A stretch of DNA of 64,000 nucleotides from Aphelenchoides besseyi (Eukaryota; Nematoda; Chromadorea; Rhabditida; Aphelenchoididae), in the NCBI GenBank assembly GCA_024699855.1, contig JAMPIQ010000002.1, positions 6,944,001 to 7,008,000 on the forward strand, written 5' to 3'. Within the stretch, counting starts at the first letter, position 1, and every line of letters begins with the position of its first letter. This document shows positions 63,017 through 64,000 of the stretch, piece after piece. A program made the position numbers and the translations under genes. Under the pieces are notes generated by a model, which saw only the letters and a list, made by a program, of their open reading frames with translations, was not told where the DNA came from and searched no databases.

Positions 63017-64000
63017 TCATGTTCATTAGTTAAATAAACAGATTTCTATATATTTGATACACAAGCTTGATGACTCCTTTGGTTGTTCGATAAGTTTATG
63101 TTTGGAAAGCGATTATCTTCTCGCTCTTTGGAAGATACACGAATAGTTAATCGCTGCCCTAAATAACAACTAGTAATCATTACTAAGCCAAAAGTGCTAT
63201 GGAGAGCTGTGGGTTATTTCGTAATTCAACTTGGAAGTTCGTAAAACGAAATCATTCATGCATTTCGTTTCCGTACAATTGATGGTATTCCGGTCATTTT
63301 TTCCACACTATGAGCGCATTGTTAACTTGTTTCCGGATCAGTAAGCGAAAGCAAGAGTTGTAAATAGGATTCTTATTCACCGGTCGCACAGCTTCCACTG
63401 GAGTTTTGATTGCATTTTCGTTGGTTTGTATTCCATTCACACACTTGTTGTGTTCTATTAGAGAATTCAACGAACATTTTGAACGGAAGTCGCGTGCTCT
63501 TCTAACTGTCGTTGTAATTAGAAGGTTCAAAATGGAAATCACGCAACAAACAGAAGTTCAAACCAAAGAATAATTGAATGCCATGTGATGTACGGTCGGA
63601 AAGTGCATTCGTTGGTGATTAAGTACAGGGAAGTCGAAGTCTAGTCAGAAATCAAATTTTACATTCTTTGAATTGTTTGACGTTTATAATCGCAAGTCAA
63701 TTTCTTTGTTTATAAGCATCTACCCTCATGCGAATCCCGGTCGAGTTTTTTGGATTAGGGAAAAGATTGCCGAACGGCCTTCGCAGTTCGAAATTTTGGC
63801 TTCTTTTCTAATCCCTCATTAATGCGAACGTAAAAGAGATTTTTGTCGGTGTTATGAAATTTTTGTTCAAATTCGATCAAAGTTCGAGTGGCCCAATAAA
63901 CAGACGAAACTCAAATGCTTTGACATCAAAAATATTGCGACAATAACATTGAAACCACCACTCAGATTCTGTAGTTGTTCGCGTGAACTTTAAATTGATT
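63017..64000. other. 3' flank without a supported gene
   Basis: After the ENOPH1 polyadenylation region nothing recognisable remains to the window edge. One minus-strand frame near 63294-63542 is open for about 80 codons without ATG, partner exon or match. Confidence 0.45.

Overview
The window looks like nuclear DNA of a small-genome ecdysozoan, most probably a nematode. Genes are split by very short introns (mostly about 38-60 nt) with GT donors and AG acceptors that very often read TTTAG. Most reconstructed exon chains add up to whole reading frames across every junction. The protein set includes Ly6/LU GPI-anchored proteins, a WAP-Kunitz-WAP secreted protein, a SIX homeobox protein and a nematode-type PP1 phosphatase relic. 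I see no bacterial operon, CRISPR array, rRNA, convincing tRNA or transposon.

Layout: 1-4.6 kb has the 3' end of an unrecognised + gene, a possible small + gene, a - strand C2H2 zinc-finger gene and cct-6 (+). At 4.8-7.9 kb two tandem - strand NADH-cytochrome b5 reductase genes share exon lengths exactly but differ in three introns and in the N-terminal anchor. A SIX homeobox gene (-) covers 9.4-12.1 kb with a 1.25 kb first intron. At 14.3-17.5 kb come a GNAT acetyltransferase and a probable GLE1 mRNA-export factor (+). At 17.6-26 kb a Ly6/LU gene (-), a decayed PP1 phosphatase pseudogene (-), a WAP-Kunitz-WAP gene (+) and a second Ly6/LU gene (-) lie together. 26-33.8 kb is gene-poor with one probable secreted-peptide gene (-). 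33.8-41.2 kb is dense housekeeping: THOC5 (-), an ankyrin protein (-), RNF113/CWC24 (+), mitochondrial malate dehydrogenase (+) and LSM3 (+). 41.5-55.8 kb is gene-poor. 55.8-63 kb holds a single-pass membrane adaptor-like protein (+), a divergent pair of coiled-coil genes, and enolase-phosphatase E1 (+).

Several genes serve nuclear RNA metabolism (RNF113/CWC24 and LSM3 in splicing, THOC5 and GLE1 in mRNA export), but they are not co-oriented and I infer no operon. The extracellular cluster at 17.6-30.4 kb is the most lineage-specific part. Points worth a second look are the PP1 relic with an apparent microhomology deletion, an RNF113 homologue that ends without its RING domain, a 9-nt microexon that supplies a Kunitz cysteine, two GC-AG introns, three stop-free introns of 3n length, frame breaks in THOC5 and the zinc-finger gene, and an A/T strand asymmetry suggesting that the gene-poor blocks are long introns.
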